NCBI GenBank assembly: GCA_964560565.1
Contig: CAZLMF010000001.1
Span: 1 to 41,897, forward strand
DNA: 41,897 bases
Origin: CAZLMF01 sp964560565
GTDB taxonomy: Bacteria; Bacillota; Clostridia; Oscillospirales; Ruminococcaceae
Direction of reading: 5' to 3'
Both the position numbers and the translations under genes were made by a program. The notes under the pieces were generated by a model. That model saw only the letters and a program-made list of their open reading frames with translations. It was not told the origin of the DNA and made no database searches. Shown piece after piece: positions 1 through 8,307 of the stretch (its first letter is position 1; each line of letters opens with the position of its first letter).

Positions 1-271
1 GACCGAAGGGGTGCTTATTGTCGGCAGGCTTGCTTGAAAGCTTAAAGCTTACAAGGGAAATGATTGATGTTCCTGCATCTGAAAGGTTGTTGACCGCATC
101 AGCCACGATGGAAACACTGCTTGTTAACGCACCTGCGGTGAGTTTTGCGGCAAAAAGTGCGACGTTTACGATTATACCTACAATGCCGCTGAGCTTGCCA
201 TACTGCTGGCGCACTGCGGTGCTCGAGGTATTTTCGTTGTCTTTAATAAAGCGGCGGACTAAAATACTCAT
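1..271 (-). CDS. Cation diffusion facilitator (CDF) transporter, N-terminal part, cut by window edge
   Basis: Only the first 90 codons are in the window; the gene runs off the left edge. CDF proteins are membrane antiporters that export divalent metals (Zn, Fe, Mn, Cd) in exchange for protons. Visible are a cytosolic arginine/lysine-rich start, a first membrane segment at about residues 28-48, and the second-helix block VADAVNNLSDAG at 56-67, typical of the family. The usual metal-site D-x3-D reads D58-x3-N62 here, so metal preference cannot be called. The ATG at 271 has a GGAGG eight to twelve bases upstream. It lies 54 nt after the GH27 gene on the same strand with no clear promoter between, so it may be the last gene of that operon. 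Confidence 0.85.
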   Translation of the reverse strand, partial: MSILVRRFIKDNENTSSTAVRQQYGKLSGIVGIIVNVALFAAKLTAGALTSSVSIVADAVNNLSDAGTSIISLVSFKLSSKPADNKHPFG

Positions 272-325
272 TTGTAATTCCTCCAGTTGTCAAATAAATG
301 CCGCCACTCAAATTGCAAGCAGGAA

Positions 326-1609
326 TTAGTCAGCCTTTGTTAGGCGGAATACCCTTGCGCCATGAGAGTTTACTGCGGCGGATAGAACGGTGCCAACTGC
401 ACCATAGCTTTTACGCTCCCATAAAGCATATGCGCTATAATCCCCGATAAGTCCAAGCTTATCCATATCTACATTGATTTCATCGGCATCATCCCCAGCG
501 TTAAAGAGTGCAATATAGTAGCCATCGGATTTATGCGCGGCAATCCATGCGATTTGCTCCTTGCCCTCCTCGCCACGGCGGAAAAGTTGATGAGCAAGGT
601 GGGAGTTACGATTCATTTCAATCAAATCTGGATTAGTGAGCAAGCTTAACGTGAAATCGTCAAATTTGGTCATCTCACCGCCTATCATAAGAGGTGAGCG
701 CATTATGCACCATAAGGTTAGCATTGTAATTTGCTCGTCCTTGGTAAACTTCGTAGTAATATTTTTGTCATAATCCTGCAAAATATGCCCGATTGGCAGC
801 ATATCAGCGTCGGGCCAATGCCCTGCGCCTGAATGTGTGCACCATTTTTCTGCACGGTAAAACATATCGTATAAAAGCTCCCACCTATCCCAGAAATCAT
901 CGGTGATGCGCCACATATTTGCGTATTCCTTGAGCTTTTCTGCCTGCTCTAGGGGAGCTGGGCCGGGGGATAGACTTAGCACCATATCCCTGCCGCTATT
1001 TTTAATTGCGTCATTGATAAGCTTTATTTCGTCTATTGCAAAATGGTTTGCAATATCGTCAACTTTAACGAAATCCACACCCCAAGAGGCATAAAGCTCG
1101 AAAAGACTGTTATAGTACTGTGCAGCTCCGTCCTTTTCGGCATCAATGCCGTACATATCCGTATTCCACGGGCAAATTGAGTTTTGAGAAGCAATTTGGC
1201 GTGCGGTTATATCCGTACCCTTGATTTTGGTGTTGCGATGGACTGCTTGACGTGGGATACCACGCATTATGTGTATGCCAAACTTAAGCCCTAGGGAGTG
1301 AATATACTCGCCAAGTGGGGCAAAGCCCTTGCCGTCTGCGGCACTGGGGAAGCGGTTCGCTGCTGGGATAAGGCGGGAAAACTCGTCCATCTCAAGCTCG
1401 GCAAAGTTGTGATACTGATGACTTTCTGCGGTAGGTTCTGACCACTGAATATCAACGACTACATACTCCCAGCCATATTGCTTGAGGTGCTTTGCCATGT
1501 AATCGGCATTACCGCGAACGATCTCCTCACTTACAGATGCGCCATAGCAGTCCCAGCTGTTCCAGCCCATGGGAGGGAACTGCGCTGTAATATTTGACAA
1601 AACAATCAA
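326..1609 (-). CDS. GH27 family alpha-galactosidase-like glycoside hydrolase, cytosolic
   Basis: Glycoside hydrolase of clan D, family 27, whose members remove terminal alpha-galactose (some act on beta-L-arabinopyranose). The barrel starts with MGWNSWDCYG near residue 14. The likely nucleophile is D184 in the block DFVKVDD (KYDN in classical members), and the acid/base is D237 or D238 in WRITDD. No signal peptide is seen, so it should act on imported oligosaccharides. The stop of the GH26 gene is 16 nt upstream, so the two are probably one transcript for galactomannan side-chain and backbone cleavage. Start: TTG at 1609 sits directly against an AAAGG, so the TTG at 1600 (nine bases from AAAGG) is more likely the real start. 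Substrate within GH27 is inferred from the mannanase neighbour. Confidence 0.88.
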   Translation of the reverse strand: MIVLSNITAQFPPMGWNSWDCYGASVSEEIVRGNADYMAKHLKQYGWEYVVVDIQWSEPTAESHQYHNFAELEMDEFSRLIPAANRFPSAADGKGFAPLGEYIHSLGLKFGIHIMRGIPRQAVHRNTKIKGTDITARQIASQNSICPWNTDMYGIDAEKDGAAQYYNSLFELYASWGVDFVKVDDIANHFAIDEIKLINDAIKNSGRDMVLSLSPGPAPLEQAEKLKEYANMWRITDDFWDRWELLYDMFYRAEKWCTHSGAGHWPDADMLPIGHILQDYDKNITTKFTKDEQITMLTLWCIMRSPLMIGGEMTKFDDFTLSLLTNPDLIEMNRNSHLAHQLFRRGEEGKEQIAWIAAHKSDGYYIALFNAGDDADEINVDMDKLGLIGDYSAYALWERKSYGAVGTVLSAAVNSHGARVFRLTKAD

Positions 1610-1625
1610 CCTTTCTTTCGTTAAT

Positions 1626-2585
1626 TTAATATAGAGGGGGTAACTTGTCGAGTGTAATGGAATAATCGCTTGTATATGCTTTTATTAGCTCGTCACTTGT
1701 TGTGTTATTCTCGGTGGTGACAAATTCGCCGCACCATGTCATAAACCAACTCCAAGGAATTCTTGACTTTTCAAGAGCTGTGATGCTGGGTATAGTGCCG
1801 ATTTCGCCTACTGCGCATAGCTTACTTGCGGATGTGATTGAGGCAAGCTCAGCGTGTTCAGTTGCAAGGTCGGTATGCTTATGGGCAGGGGGATATAAAT
1901 CACGGGAGATTATATCGCAAACATCGTCGCCCACATAGCCATCCTTTAAAGGAGAATTCCAAACCCATATAAGGTTATTTAGCTTGTGGACATTCACATA
2001 ACGCTCATACATAAAGCGGTATAAAAGTTTCGCAGTTTGCGCGCCCTTGCTACCCCACCAAAACCATGTGCCCTCCGCCTCGTGAAAGGGGCGCCATAAT
2101 ATAGGTATGCCACGCTCGCAAAAAGGCTTTAGCAAGCCTGCCATATGGTCAAGGTCAGAAACAAAGGCTATATTTTCCGCAGTACCGGTTATCAGGGCAA
2201 GGTTAGCGTCAAAGCTTGTGTTTTCAGCAAAAAATGACTTGCCTTTTCCGCTCGCAGGCGAAAACCAATGCCAAGTAAAGGTGATTAGCCCCTTGCGTTC
2301 TACCCATTCCCAAGCCTTTTGGAGTGTACCTTGATTTTCATACACCTCAGTTAAGCATTCCTCGTCGCTGTCGGTAAAGTTAATATTAGGTGAGTAGCTT
2401 AAAAGCTCAAAGCCGCAAAGCGCAGGCAACTTGCCTGTTATGCTTTGTATATGGTAAAGCTCCTCCTGTGCAAGGGTTTTTGTGTGCTGCCCTGTGACAA
2501 TACCGTTGCCGGATATGCCGGCTAGGAAATTGAGCACTGAGCGTGCTTCGGGGGACGCTTGAGGGTTACATGGGATATAGTCCAT
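1626..2585 (-). CDS. GH26 beta-mannanase-like glycoside hydrolase, cytosolic
   Basis: Family 26 retaining hydrolase, typically endo-beta-1,4-mannanase or mannobiohydrolase. The acid/base is E169 in WRPFHEAEGTWFWWG and the nucleophile is E261 in the block VGEIGT; the substrate-binding WVWN is at 207-210. The 319-residue chain is just a catalytic domain, with no signal peptide, carbohydrate-binding module or anchor, which points to cytosolic action on short mannooligosaccharides rather than polymer attack. The ATG at 2585 follows AGGTGA by nine bases. It is first in the minus-strand operon with GH27 and has its own promoter (2614-2643). No sugar transporter lies in the window. Confidence 0.92.
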   Translation of the reverse strand: MDYIPCNPQASPEARSVLNFLAGISGNGIVTGQHTKTLAQEELYHIQSITGKLPALCGFELLSYSPNINFTDSDEECLTEVYENQGTLQKAWEWVERKGLITFTWHWFSPASGKGKSFFAENTSFDANLALITGTAENIAFVSDLDHMAGLLKPFCERGIPILWRPFHEAEGTWFWWGSKGAQTAKLLYRFMYERYVNVHKLNNLIWVWNSPLKDGYVGDDVCDIISRDLYPPAHKHTDLATEHAELASITSASKLCAVGEIGTIPSITALEKSRIPWSWFMTWCGEFVTTENNTTSDELIKAYTSDYSITLDKLPPLY

Positions 2586-2613
2586 TTCTAAAAGTCACCT
2601 GCCTTTAACAGCT

Positions 2614-2643
2614 ATTATACAATATGTTCAGGGGCAACTTCAA
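2614..2643 (-). promoter_or_regulatory. Promoter of the GH26-GH27 operon
   Basis: Read on the minus strand: TTGAAG (2638-2643), 18-base spacer, TATAAT (2614-2619) preceded by TTG. It is 29 bases from the GH26 start codon and faces away from the flavodoxin promoter. Confidence 0.6.
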
Positions 2644-2645
2644 GG

Positions 2646-2680
2646 GTAAACAAAAAATTGCACACCATAATTGTGTTTAC
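2646..2680. promoter_or_regulatory. Inverted repeat between divergent promoters
   Basis: GTAAACA (2646-2652) and TGTTTAC (2674-2680) are perfect inverted copies, 21 bases apart. They lie between the -35 boxes of the GH26 promoter and the flavodoxin promoter; the right arm directly abuts the flavodoxin TTGACA. Candidate operator; the regulator is unknown. Confidence 0.4.
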
Positions 2681-2709
2681 TTGACATCGCAATGGTATTG
2701 TAATAATAT
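2681..2709 (+). promoter_or_regulatory. Promoter of the flavodoxin-like / TVP38 operon
   Basis: Near-consensus sigma-A promoter: TTGACA (2681-2686), 17-base spacer, TAATAT (2704-2709). The flavodoxin start codon is 40 bases further on. Confidence 0.75.
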
Positions 2710-2749
2710 AGTATTAATATGTATTCTTATAATATAGGAGGCAAAATTG

Positions 2750-3178
2750 ATGAAAACCGCAATAATTTACGTCACAAAAACAGGGCACTCTCGTAAGATT
2801 GCAAAAGCAATTTCAAGCAAGCTTGGAGTTCCTGCTTTGGACATAGCAAGTAGTCCCGAGCTTTCAAATGTGGATTTGCTGTTTCTTGTAAGCGGTGTAT
2901 ACGGTGGGCAGTCAGCCCCTGAGCTAATCGAATACGTTAAAAGTATAGACAGCACAAAGGCTAAAAATGTGGTGTTTGTTACCTCCTGTGCCTCTGGTAA
3001 TGATAAACCTGTGGAGGTGCAAAAACTCCTTGAGAGCAATGGGGTTAATGTTTTAGAAGATGAATTTTTATGCAAGGGCGGATTTTTGTTTATTAGCGCA
3101 TTCCGACCAAACAAAGCTGACATAATAAATGCAGCTGAGTTTGCACAGAATACATATGATTTGCAAATAACTAATTGA
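2750..3178 (+). CDS. Flavodoxin-like protein
   Basis: A 142-residue single-domain protein with flavodoxin fold features: first strand KTAIIYVTKTGHSRKIA, whose TKTGHS matches the FMN-phosphate loop, a VSGVYGG loop near residue 50 after a hydrophobic strand, and VFVTSCASGND near 80. Such proteins carry electrons or act as small quinone or flavin reductases. The ATG at 2750 is chosen over the in-frame TTG at 2747 because AGGAGG lies eight bases upstream of it. Thirteen bases separate it from the TVP38-like membrane protein, so both are one transcript. It is not close enough to canonical flavodoxin to name a partner. Confidence 0.8.
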   Translation: MKTAIIYVTKTGHSRKIAKAISSKLGVPALDIASSPELSNVDLLFLVSGVYGGQSAPELIEYVKSIDSTKAKNVVFVTSCASGNDKPVEVQKLLESNGVNVLEDEFLCKGGFLFISAFRPNKADIINAAEFAQNTYDLQITN

Positions 3179-3191
3179 TTGGAGCGGGGAC

Positions 3192-3881
3192 TTGAAGCGA
3201 GACCAGGTAGTAAGTTTTCTTTTTAAGACATTGCGTGTTATTACAGTGCTTGTTATGATTGTGGCAATCGTTATTTTTATTTTTAATATTGATAAAATCA
3301 GCGTGGAAAACATTCTTAATTATACCCCTGATAATGCCATTGCGGCTGTTTTAATGATTTTTGCGCTGTATGCAGTAAAATCAGTGGTGGTAGTAATCCC
3401 CATAGTGGTGCTTTACCTTGTGCCTGCGATTTTGTTTTCACCCTTTTGGGCGGTGGTAATTAACTTTGTGGGTGTGGCAATTTGCATAACTGTTGCGTTT
3501 TTCCTCGGGAAGTATATCGGGGCGGATTATATTGAGAAGCATGCACGGAAAAATAGGTTTATAAATAAGCTGATGAAGCTTAAAGATAACAATGAATTTT
3601 TCTTTTCGTATATTTTAAGAGTAATAGGGTTTTTGCCCGTTGACTTAATCAGTATGATGTTAGGTTCAATGAATATAAATTTCACAAAGTATATTTTAGG
3701 CTCTCTTGGAGGCATGGTGATGGGGATAATAGGCTTTACGCTAATGGGCTCGGCAATGTCCGACCCTACCTCGCCTGCTTTTATAGGCTCATGTATACTG
3801 ACGGCGGTGACAACAGCGGCATCAGTTGCGATATACTACTTCGCTGCAAAAAGCAAAAAGACAAACAAGCGTTCAAGCTAA
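3192..3881 (+). CDS. TVP38/TMEM64 (SNARE-associated/DedA superfamily) membrane protein
   Basis: A 229-residue integral membrane protein with about five or six hydrophobic segments (roughly 12-31, 44-64, 66-105, 138-158, 163-187, 193-215). The central part matches the SNARE_assoc domain: the GKYIGADYIEKHARKN stretch after a re-entrant-like hydrophobic segment, followed by RVIGFLPVDLISMMLG. Related DedA proteins are linked to lipid flipping and membrane homeostasis; the role of this one is not known. TTG start with GGAG seven bases before it. Second gene of the flavodoxin operon, closed by a terminator at 3895-3930. Confidence 0.85.
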   Translation: MKRDQVVSFLFKTLRVITVLVMIVAIVIFIFNIDKISVENILNYTPDNAIAAVLMIFALYAVKSVVVVIPIVVLYLVPAILFSPFWAVVINFVGVAICITVAFFLGKYIGADYIEKHARKNRFINKLMKLKDNNEFFFSYILRVIGFLPVDLISMMLGSMNINFTKYILGSLGGMVMGIIGFTLMGSAMSDPTSPAFIGSCILTAVTTAASVAIYYFAAKSKKTNKRSS

Positions 3882-3894
3882 ATATTAGCAAAAC

Positions 3895-3930
3895 AAGTGC
3901 TATGCTGCTTTGCATAGCGCTTTTAGTATT
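3895..3930 (+). terminator. Rho-independent terminator after the TVP38-like gene
   Basis: Stem 3895-3905 pairs with 3912-3922 (one G-T wobble), six-base loop, then TTTTAGTATTTT. Confidence 0.75.
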
Positions 3931-3956
3931 TTATACAGCAAAATTACATTAAGCTA

Positions 3957-3985
3957 TTTCAAAATGCGAGGAAATGTGCTAAAAT
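3957..3985 (+). promoter_or_regulatory. Possible promoter of the activase operon
   Basis: Extended -10 TGC-TAAAAT (3977-3985) with a poor -35 TTTCAA (3957-3962) 17 bases upstream, 54 bases before the activase start. Located after the upstream terminator, so a promoter must lie about here. Confidence 0.4.
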
Positions 3986-4039
3986 TAAATTTATGTAGCT
4001 AAGCTGCATATAGAGTGGAAATGGTTAAGGAGAATGTGA

Positions 4040-6967
4040 ATGAAAATTGGACTTGATGTTGGCTCGACCACGCTCAAATGCGTTGTGCTTGACAATAATG
4101 AGGATATAATATACAAGGAGTATGAACGGCACTTTTCGCAAATTACTGAAAAGTCTGCCGCCATGCTTGATAGAATAAGCAAAAAGTTCCCGCAGGAGAA
4201 AGAAGTACAGATATGCATTTCGGGCTCGGCAGGAATGGGGCTTGCCGACAGCATAGGCATTGACTTTGTGCAGGAAGTTTACGCCACAAGAGTTGCGGTA
4301 AACAGGCTCATTCCCGCCACAGATGTCGTTATTGAGCTTGGCGGTGAGGATGCAAAGATATTGTTCCTATCGGATGATGAGGGACTTGAGGTGCGTATGA
4401 ATGGCTCTTGCGCAGGCGGAACGGGCGCATTCATCGACCAAATGGCTACACTGCTTAATGTTTCCCTAAGCGAGATGAACGAGCTCGCAAAGGGCTACGA
4501 GAAGATTTACACTATCGCATCACGCTGTGGAGTTTTTGCAAAGTCGGATATTCAACCTTTACTTAATCAGGGCGCTCAGAAAAATGACGTCAGTGCAAGT
4601 GTTTTCGCCGCAGTTGTAAACCAAACGATTGCAGGGCTTGCACAGGGGCGTGATATAGAGGGCAAAGTCGTATACCTAGGAGGCCCTCTCACCTTTATGT
4701 CAGAGCTTAGGGCAAGCTTTGACAGCATATTAAAGCTCAGCGGCTATTGCCCGGATAATTCGCTATATTTCGTGGCGCTTGGTGCTGCATACTCAAGGGC
4801 ACAACATACACTTGATTTGCGTGAAACCATTGATAAAATTACAAACTATGTATCTAGGGACGAGTACAAAAGCTGTCCGCCATTGTTTGAAAATGAGCAG
4901 GATTACGAGCGCTTTAAGGCACGCCACGCTCGGCATAATGTAACCTCCACTAAGGATATTTCAACCCTCACAGATGCCTACATAGGAATTGATGCAGGCT
5001 CAACTACCGTCAAGGCGGTTGTGATTGACGCTGATGAAAATATAGTCCACTCGAAATACTTGCAAAGCAGCGGAAATCCAGTGCCGATTATCCGTGATTT
5101 CTTACTGGAGCTTTACGAAAAAGCGCCTAATCTAAACATCAAGTCATGTGCAACAACAGGCTACGGCGAGGAAATTATAAAGAATGCCTTTAGCGCGGAT
5201 TATGGCTTGGTGGAAACTATTGCGCACTTTACCGCCGCAAAGAAATTCATGCCGGAGGTTGACTTCATCATTGACATTGGCGGTCAGGATATTAAATGCT
5301 TCAAAATTAGAAACGGTACTATCGATAATATATTCCTCAATGAGGCTTGCTCTTCGGGCTGCGGCTCATTTTTACAGACTTTTGCAGTGGCGCTTAACCT
5401 TTCGGTAAGCGAGTTTGCTCAAAAGGGTATACTTGCAGATAAGCCTGTGGATTTAGGCTCTCGCTGTACGGTATTCATGAACTCCTCAGTAAAACAGGCG
5501 CAAAAAGACGGTGCAAGCGTTGAAAATATCTCAGCAGGGCTTTCTATAAGCGTTGTGAAAAATGCAGTCTATAAGGTAATTCGTGCGGCAAACGCCGATG
5601 ACTTGGGCAAAAACATTGTGGTGCAGGGCGGTACCTTCCTAAGCGATGCGGTACTTCGTGCTTTTGAGCAGGAGATAGGCAGGGACGTTGTGCGCCCCTC
5701 TATTGCAGGGCTTATGGGGGCTTATGGTGCAGCGCTCTACGCAAAGTCACACTCAAGGGAAAAAAGCACGATTTTATCTGCTAAGCAGCTAATGGACTTC
5801 AAGCATGAAGTTAAAGTTGTGACCTGCAAAGGATGCTCAAACAACTGCCGACTAACAGTGAATACCTTTGACGGCAACCGCAAATTTATCGGGGGCAATC
5901 GCTGTGAAAAGCCTCTTACAAACTACAAGGAAACTCAGAGGTACAACCTCTACGACTATAAAAGCAAGCTGCTGTCGGGATATAAGCCCGTACAGGGCAA
6001 AAGGGGAAAAATTGGCATTCCAATGGGGCTTAATATGTTTGAGCTTCTGCCGTTTTGGCATACATTTCTTACAAAGCTTGGCTTTGAGGTGGTAATCTCC
6101 CCTGAGTCCAACAGAAAGCTTTATCTAAGCGGTCAACATACAATTCCCTCTGACACTATATGCTTCCCTGCAAAGCTTTTGCATGGTCATATTGAGGCAC
6201 TTATAAACGATGGAATTGATACGATTTTCTACCCCTGCATGACCTACAACCTCAACGAGGAAAAGGGCGACAATCATTATAATTGCCCTGTGGTGGCGTA
6301 TTACCCTGAGGTAATTCAAGCGAATGTGCCTGCCATTGAAAATATTAAGTTTATCTACGACTATGTAGGGTTGCACCGCAGGAAGGACTTTGTTGGGAAG
6401 ATTTATGAGATAATGCAAAAGAATTTTGGCGACATGAACCGTAATGAGGTTAAATCAGCAGTCAATGACGCTTATGATGAGTATTACAGCTTTGTGGAGA
6501 AGGTTCGTGCAAAGGGCAAGGAATACCTTGCGCTTGCAAAACAAAAGGGATTGCAGGTGGTGGTTTTAGCCGGCAGACCTTACCATCTTGATTCAGAGGT
6601 AAATCATGGCATTGACACCCTTGTATGTGATTTAGGCGCGGTGGTGGTGTCGGAGGATTCCATCAGCGATTTAGCTGATATGGTTGACACTAAGGTGCTA
6701 AATCAGTGGACATATCACGCAAGGCTTTATTCCTCGGCAAAGTACATTGCAGATAGCGGCGATGACAGCATAAACCTTGTTCAGCTTGTATCCTTTGGTT
6801 GTGGAGTCGATGCGATAACCACCGATGAGGTTAGACGAATACTCGAGGATAAGGGAAGAATTTACACACAGATAAAAATTGATGAGATAACCAATTTAGG
6901 TGCTGTGAAAATAAGGCTTAGGAGCCTATTTGCAGCACTTGATCAGGGGAAGGAGGTGGCACATTGA
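4040..6967 (+). CDS. Double 2-hydroxyacyl-CoA dehydratase-type activase (two ASKHA ATPase domains + DUF2229)
   Basis: 975 residues. Domain 1 (about 1-255) begins GLDVGSTTLK and carries C124 in CAGGTG and C163 in SRCGVF. Domain 2 (about 313-570) begins GIDAGSTTVK and carries C437/C441 in CSSGCG and C476 in SRCTVF. Both are BcrA/BadF/HgdC-type ATPase domains. A cysteine cluster follows (C596, C599, C603, C622), then a COG3580/DUF2229-like region (about 640-960) with FPAKLLHGH and YPCMTYN. In the HgdC family, ATP hydrolysis drives an electron from a [4Fe-4S] cluster shared by two subunits to a dehydratase or reductase. The 39-residue spacing of each cysteine pair equals that of HgdC. ATG at 4040 follows AAGGAG. 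Its stop overlaps the next start. Substrate unknown. Confidence 0.9.
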   Translation: MKIGLDVGSTTLKCVVLDNNEDIIYKEYERHFSQITEKSAAMLDRISKKFPQEKEVQICISGSAGMGLADSIGIDFVQEVYATRVAVNRLIPATDVVIELGGEDAKILFLSDDEGLEVRMNGSCAGGTGAFIDQMATLLNVSLSEMNELAKGYEKIYTIASRCGVFAKSDIQPLLNQGAQKNDVSASVFAAVVNQTIAGLAQGRDIEGKVVYLGGPLTFMSELRASFDSILKLSGYCPDNSLYFVALGAAYSRAQHTLDLRETIDKITNYVSRDEYKSCPPLFENEQDYERFKARHARHNVTSTKDISTLTDAYIGIDAGSTTVKAVVIDADENIVHSKYLQSSGNPVPIIRDFLLELYEKAPNLNIKSCATTGYGEEIIKNAFSADYGLVETIAHFTAAKKFMPEVDFIIDIGGQDIKCFKIRNGTIDNIFLNEACSSGCGSFLQTFAVALNLSVSEFAQKGILADKPVDLGSRCTVFMNSSVKQAQKDGASVENISAGLSISVVKNAVYKVIRAANADDLGKNIVVQGGTFLSDAVLRAFEQEIGRDVVRPSIAGLMGAYGAALYAKSHSREKSTILSAKQLMDFKHEVKVVTCKGCSNNCRLTVNTFDGNRKFIGGNRCEKPLTNYKETQRYNLYDYKSKLLSGYKPVQGKRGKIGIPMGLNMFELLPFWHTFLTKLGFEVVISPESNRKLYLSGQHTIPSDTICFPAKLLHGHIEALINDGIDTIFYPCMTYNLNEEKGDNHYNCPVVAYYPEVIQANVPAIENIKFIYDYVGLHRRKDFVGKIYEIMQKNFGDMNRNEVKSAVNDAYDEYYSFVEKVRAKGKEYLALAKQKGLQVVVLAGRPYHLDSEVNHGIDTLVCDLGAVVVSEDSISDLADMVDTKVLNQWTYHARLYSSAKYIADSGDDSINLVQLVSFGCGVDAITTDEVRRILEDKGRIYTQIKIDEITNLGAVKIRLRSLFAALDQGKEVAH

Positions 6968-8286
6968 GCGTTAATGACGATAAAAGAGTAGAGTTTACCA
7001 AGGAAATGAAAAAGGATTATACAATTCTTATTCCTAATATGGTATACATACATTTCAGAATGCTTTGCAAGCTTTTCCATGAGTATGGGTATAATGTTGA
7101 GCTTTTGACAAATGAAAGCCAAGCGGTGGTTGATGCGGGGTTAAAGTACGTTCACAATGACACATGCTATCCAGCGCTGCTTGTTATAGGGCAGTTTATG
7201 GATGCACTAAACAGCGGAAAGTATGATCTAAACAAGGTAGCGCTTATGATTACTCAAACAGGTGGGGGATGCAGAGCTTCAAATTACATTCACTTACTTC
7301 GAAAAGCACTTAAAAAGGCAGGGCTTGGGCATATCCCAGTAATATCGCTCAACCTTTCCGGACTTGAGAAAAACAGCGGCTTTAAGGTTACTCTTCCAAT
7401 GCTTAGAAAGGCATTAGCGGTACTTGCTTATGGGGACTTACTTATGCTGCTTGATAACCAAATAAAGCCCTATGAGCTTAACAAGGGCGAAAGTGCAAAT
7501 CTTGTCACCCAATGGGTGGATAAAATGACCGAGGTTTTCGCAAAGGGCGATGGATATAAACTAAGTGAGCTTGAAGTAAATCTTGCAGAAATTGCCGATA
7601 GTTTCGCAAAAATCCCTGTACATAAGACTGAAAAGGTCAAGGTTGGAATAGTAGGGGAAATCTACGTTAAATATTCAAGCCTTGCAAATAATCAGCTTGA
7701 GCAGTTTTTGTATGAGCAGGACTGCGAAGTAATGGTGCCGGGGATAATAGGCTTTATGCTATTTAAGGTGGATAACCGCCTTGAGGATATTAAGTTATAT
7801 GGTGGAAGTAAAGCGAAAAAGCAAGTGGTTAAGTTACTGCTTAGCTACCTCACTAAGATTGAGGATGCGGTTATCCTTGCCGCGAAGCGTCATGATTGCT
7901 TTACACCTCCATCCTCCTATGCCCACATAAAGACACTTGTTAAGGATATAGTAGGTTACGGCAACAAAATGGGCGAGGGATGGCTGCTTACCGCTGAAAT
8001 GATGGAGCTTATCGACAGCGGATACCAGAATATAGTCTGCACACAGCCCTTTGGGTGCCTGCCCAACCATATTGTGGGCAAGGGCATGATACGCAAGATA
8101 AAGGGCGCGCGTCCAGGCTCGAATATAGTGCCGATTGACTATGACCCCGGTGCAACTAAGGTAAATCAGGAGAACCGCATTAAGCTTATGCTTGCAGTGG
8201 CAAAGGAAAGACTTGAGAGGGATATAGACAGGAAAATCACTGCTCAAGTAAAGGTAAAAGGACAGATTGACCGTAAAAAGAACTAG
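6964..8286 (+). CDS. COG3581-type partner of the activase (2-hydroxyacyl-CoA dehydratase-related)
   Basis: 440 residues, related to the HgdB/BcrC-type half of 2-hydroxyacyl-CoA dehydratases and double-cubane-cluster proteins. Candidate iron-sulfur ligands are C68 (NDTCYP), C103 (GGGCRAS), C359 and C365 (VCTQPFGCLPNH). The C-terminal block IDYDPGATKVNQENR is typical of COG3581. TTG start in a TTGA overlap with the activase stop gives translational coupling; GGGGAAGGAGG just upstream is its ribosome binding site. In many Clostridia, as I recall, the two parts form one protein of about 1400 residues, so this looks like a split version. It is probably the electron acceptor of the activase. The final reaction cannot be told from sequence. 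Confidence 0.88.
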   Translation: MSVNDDKRVEFTKEMKKDYTILIPNMVYIHFRMLCKLFHEYGYNVELLTNESQAVVDAGLKYVHNDTCYPALLVIGQFMDALNSGKYDLNKVALMITQTGGGCRASNYIHLLRKALKKAGLGHIPVISLNLSGLEKNSGFKVTLPMLRKALAVLAYGDLLMLLDNQIKPYELNKGESANLVTQWVDKMTEVFAKGDGYKLSELEVNLAEIADSFAKIPVHKTEKVKVGIVGEIYVKYSSLANNQLEQFLYEQDCEVMVPGIIGFMLFKVDNRLEDIKLYGGSKAKKQVVKLLLSYLTKIEDAVILAAKRHDCFTPPSSYAHIKTLVKDIVGYGNKMGEGWLLTAEMMELIDSGYQNIVCTQPFGCLPNHIVGKGMIRKIKGARPGSNIVPIDYDPGATKVNQENRIKLMLAVAKERLERDIDRKITAQVKVKGQIDRKKN

Positions 8287-8307
8287 AAACAGCTAACTAA
8301 CTGATTA

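Noticed and set aside
18..329. Plus-strand frame of 103 residues
   Set aside because: It is antisense to the CDF transporter, whose frame shows clear family motifs and a ribosome binding site.
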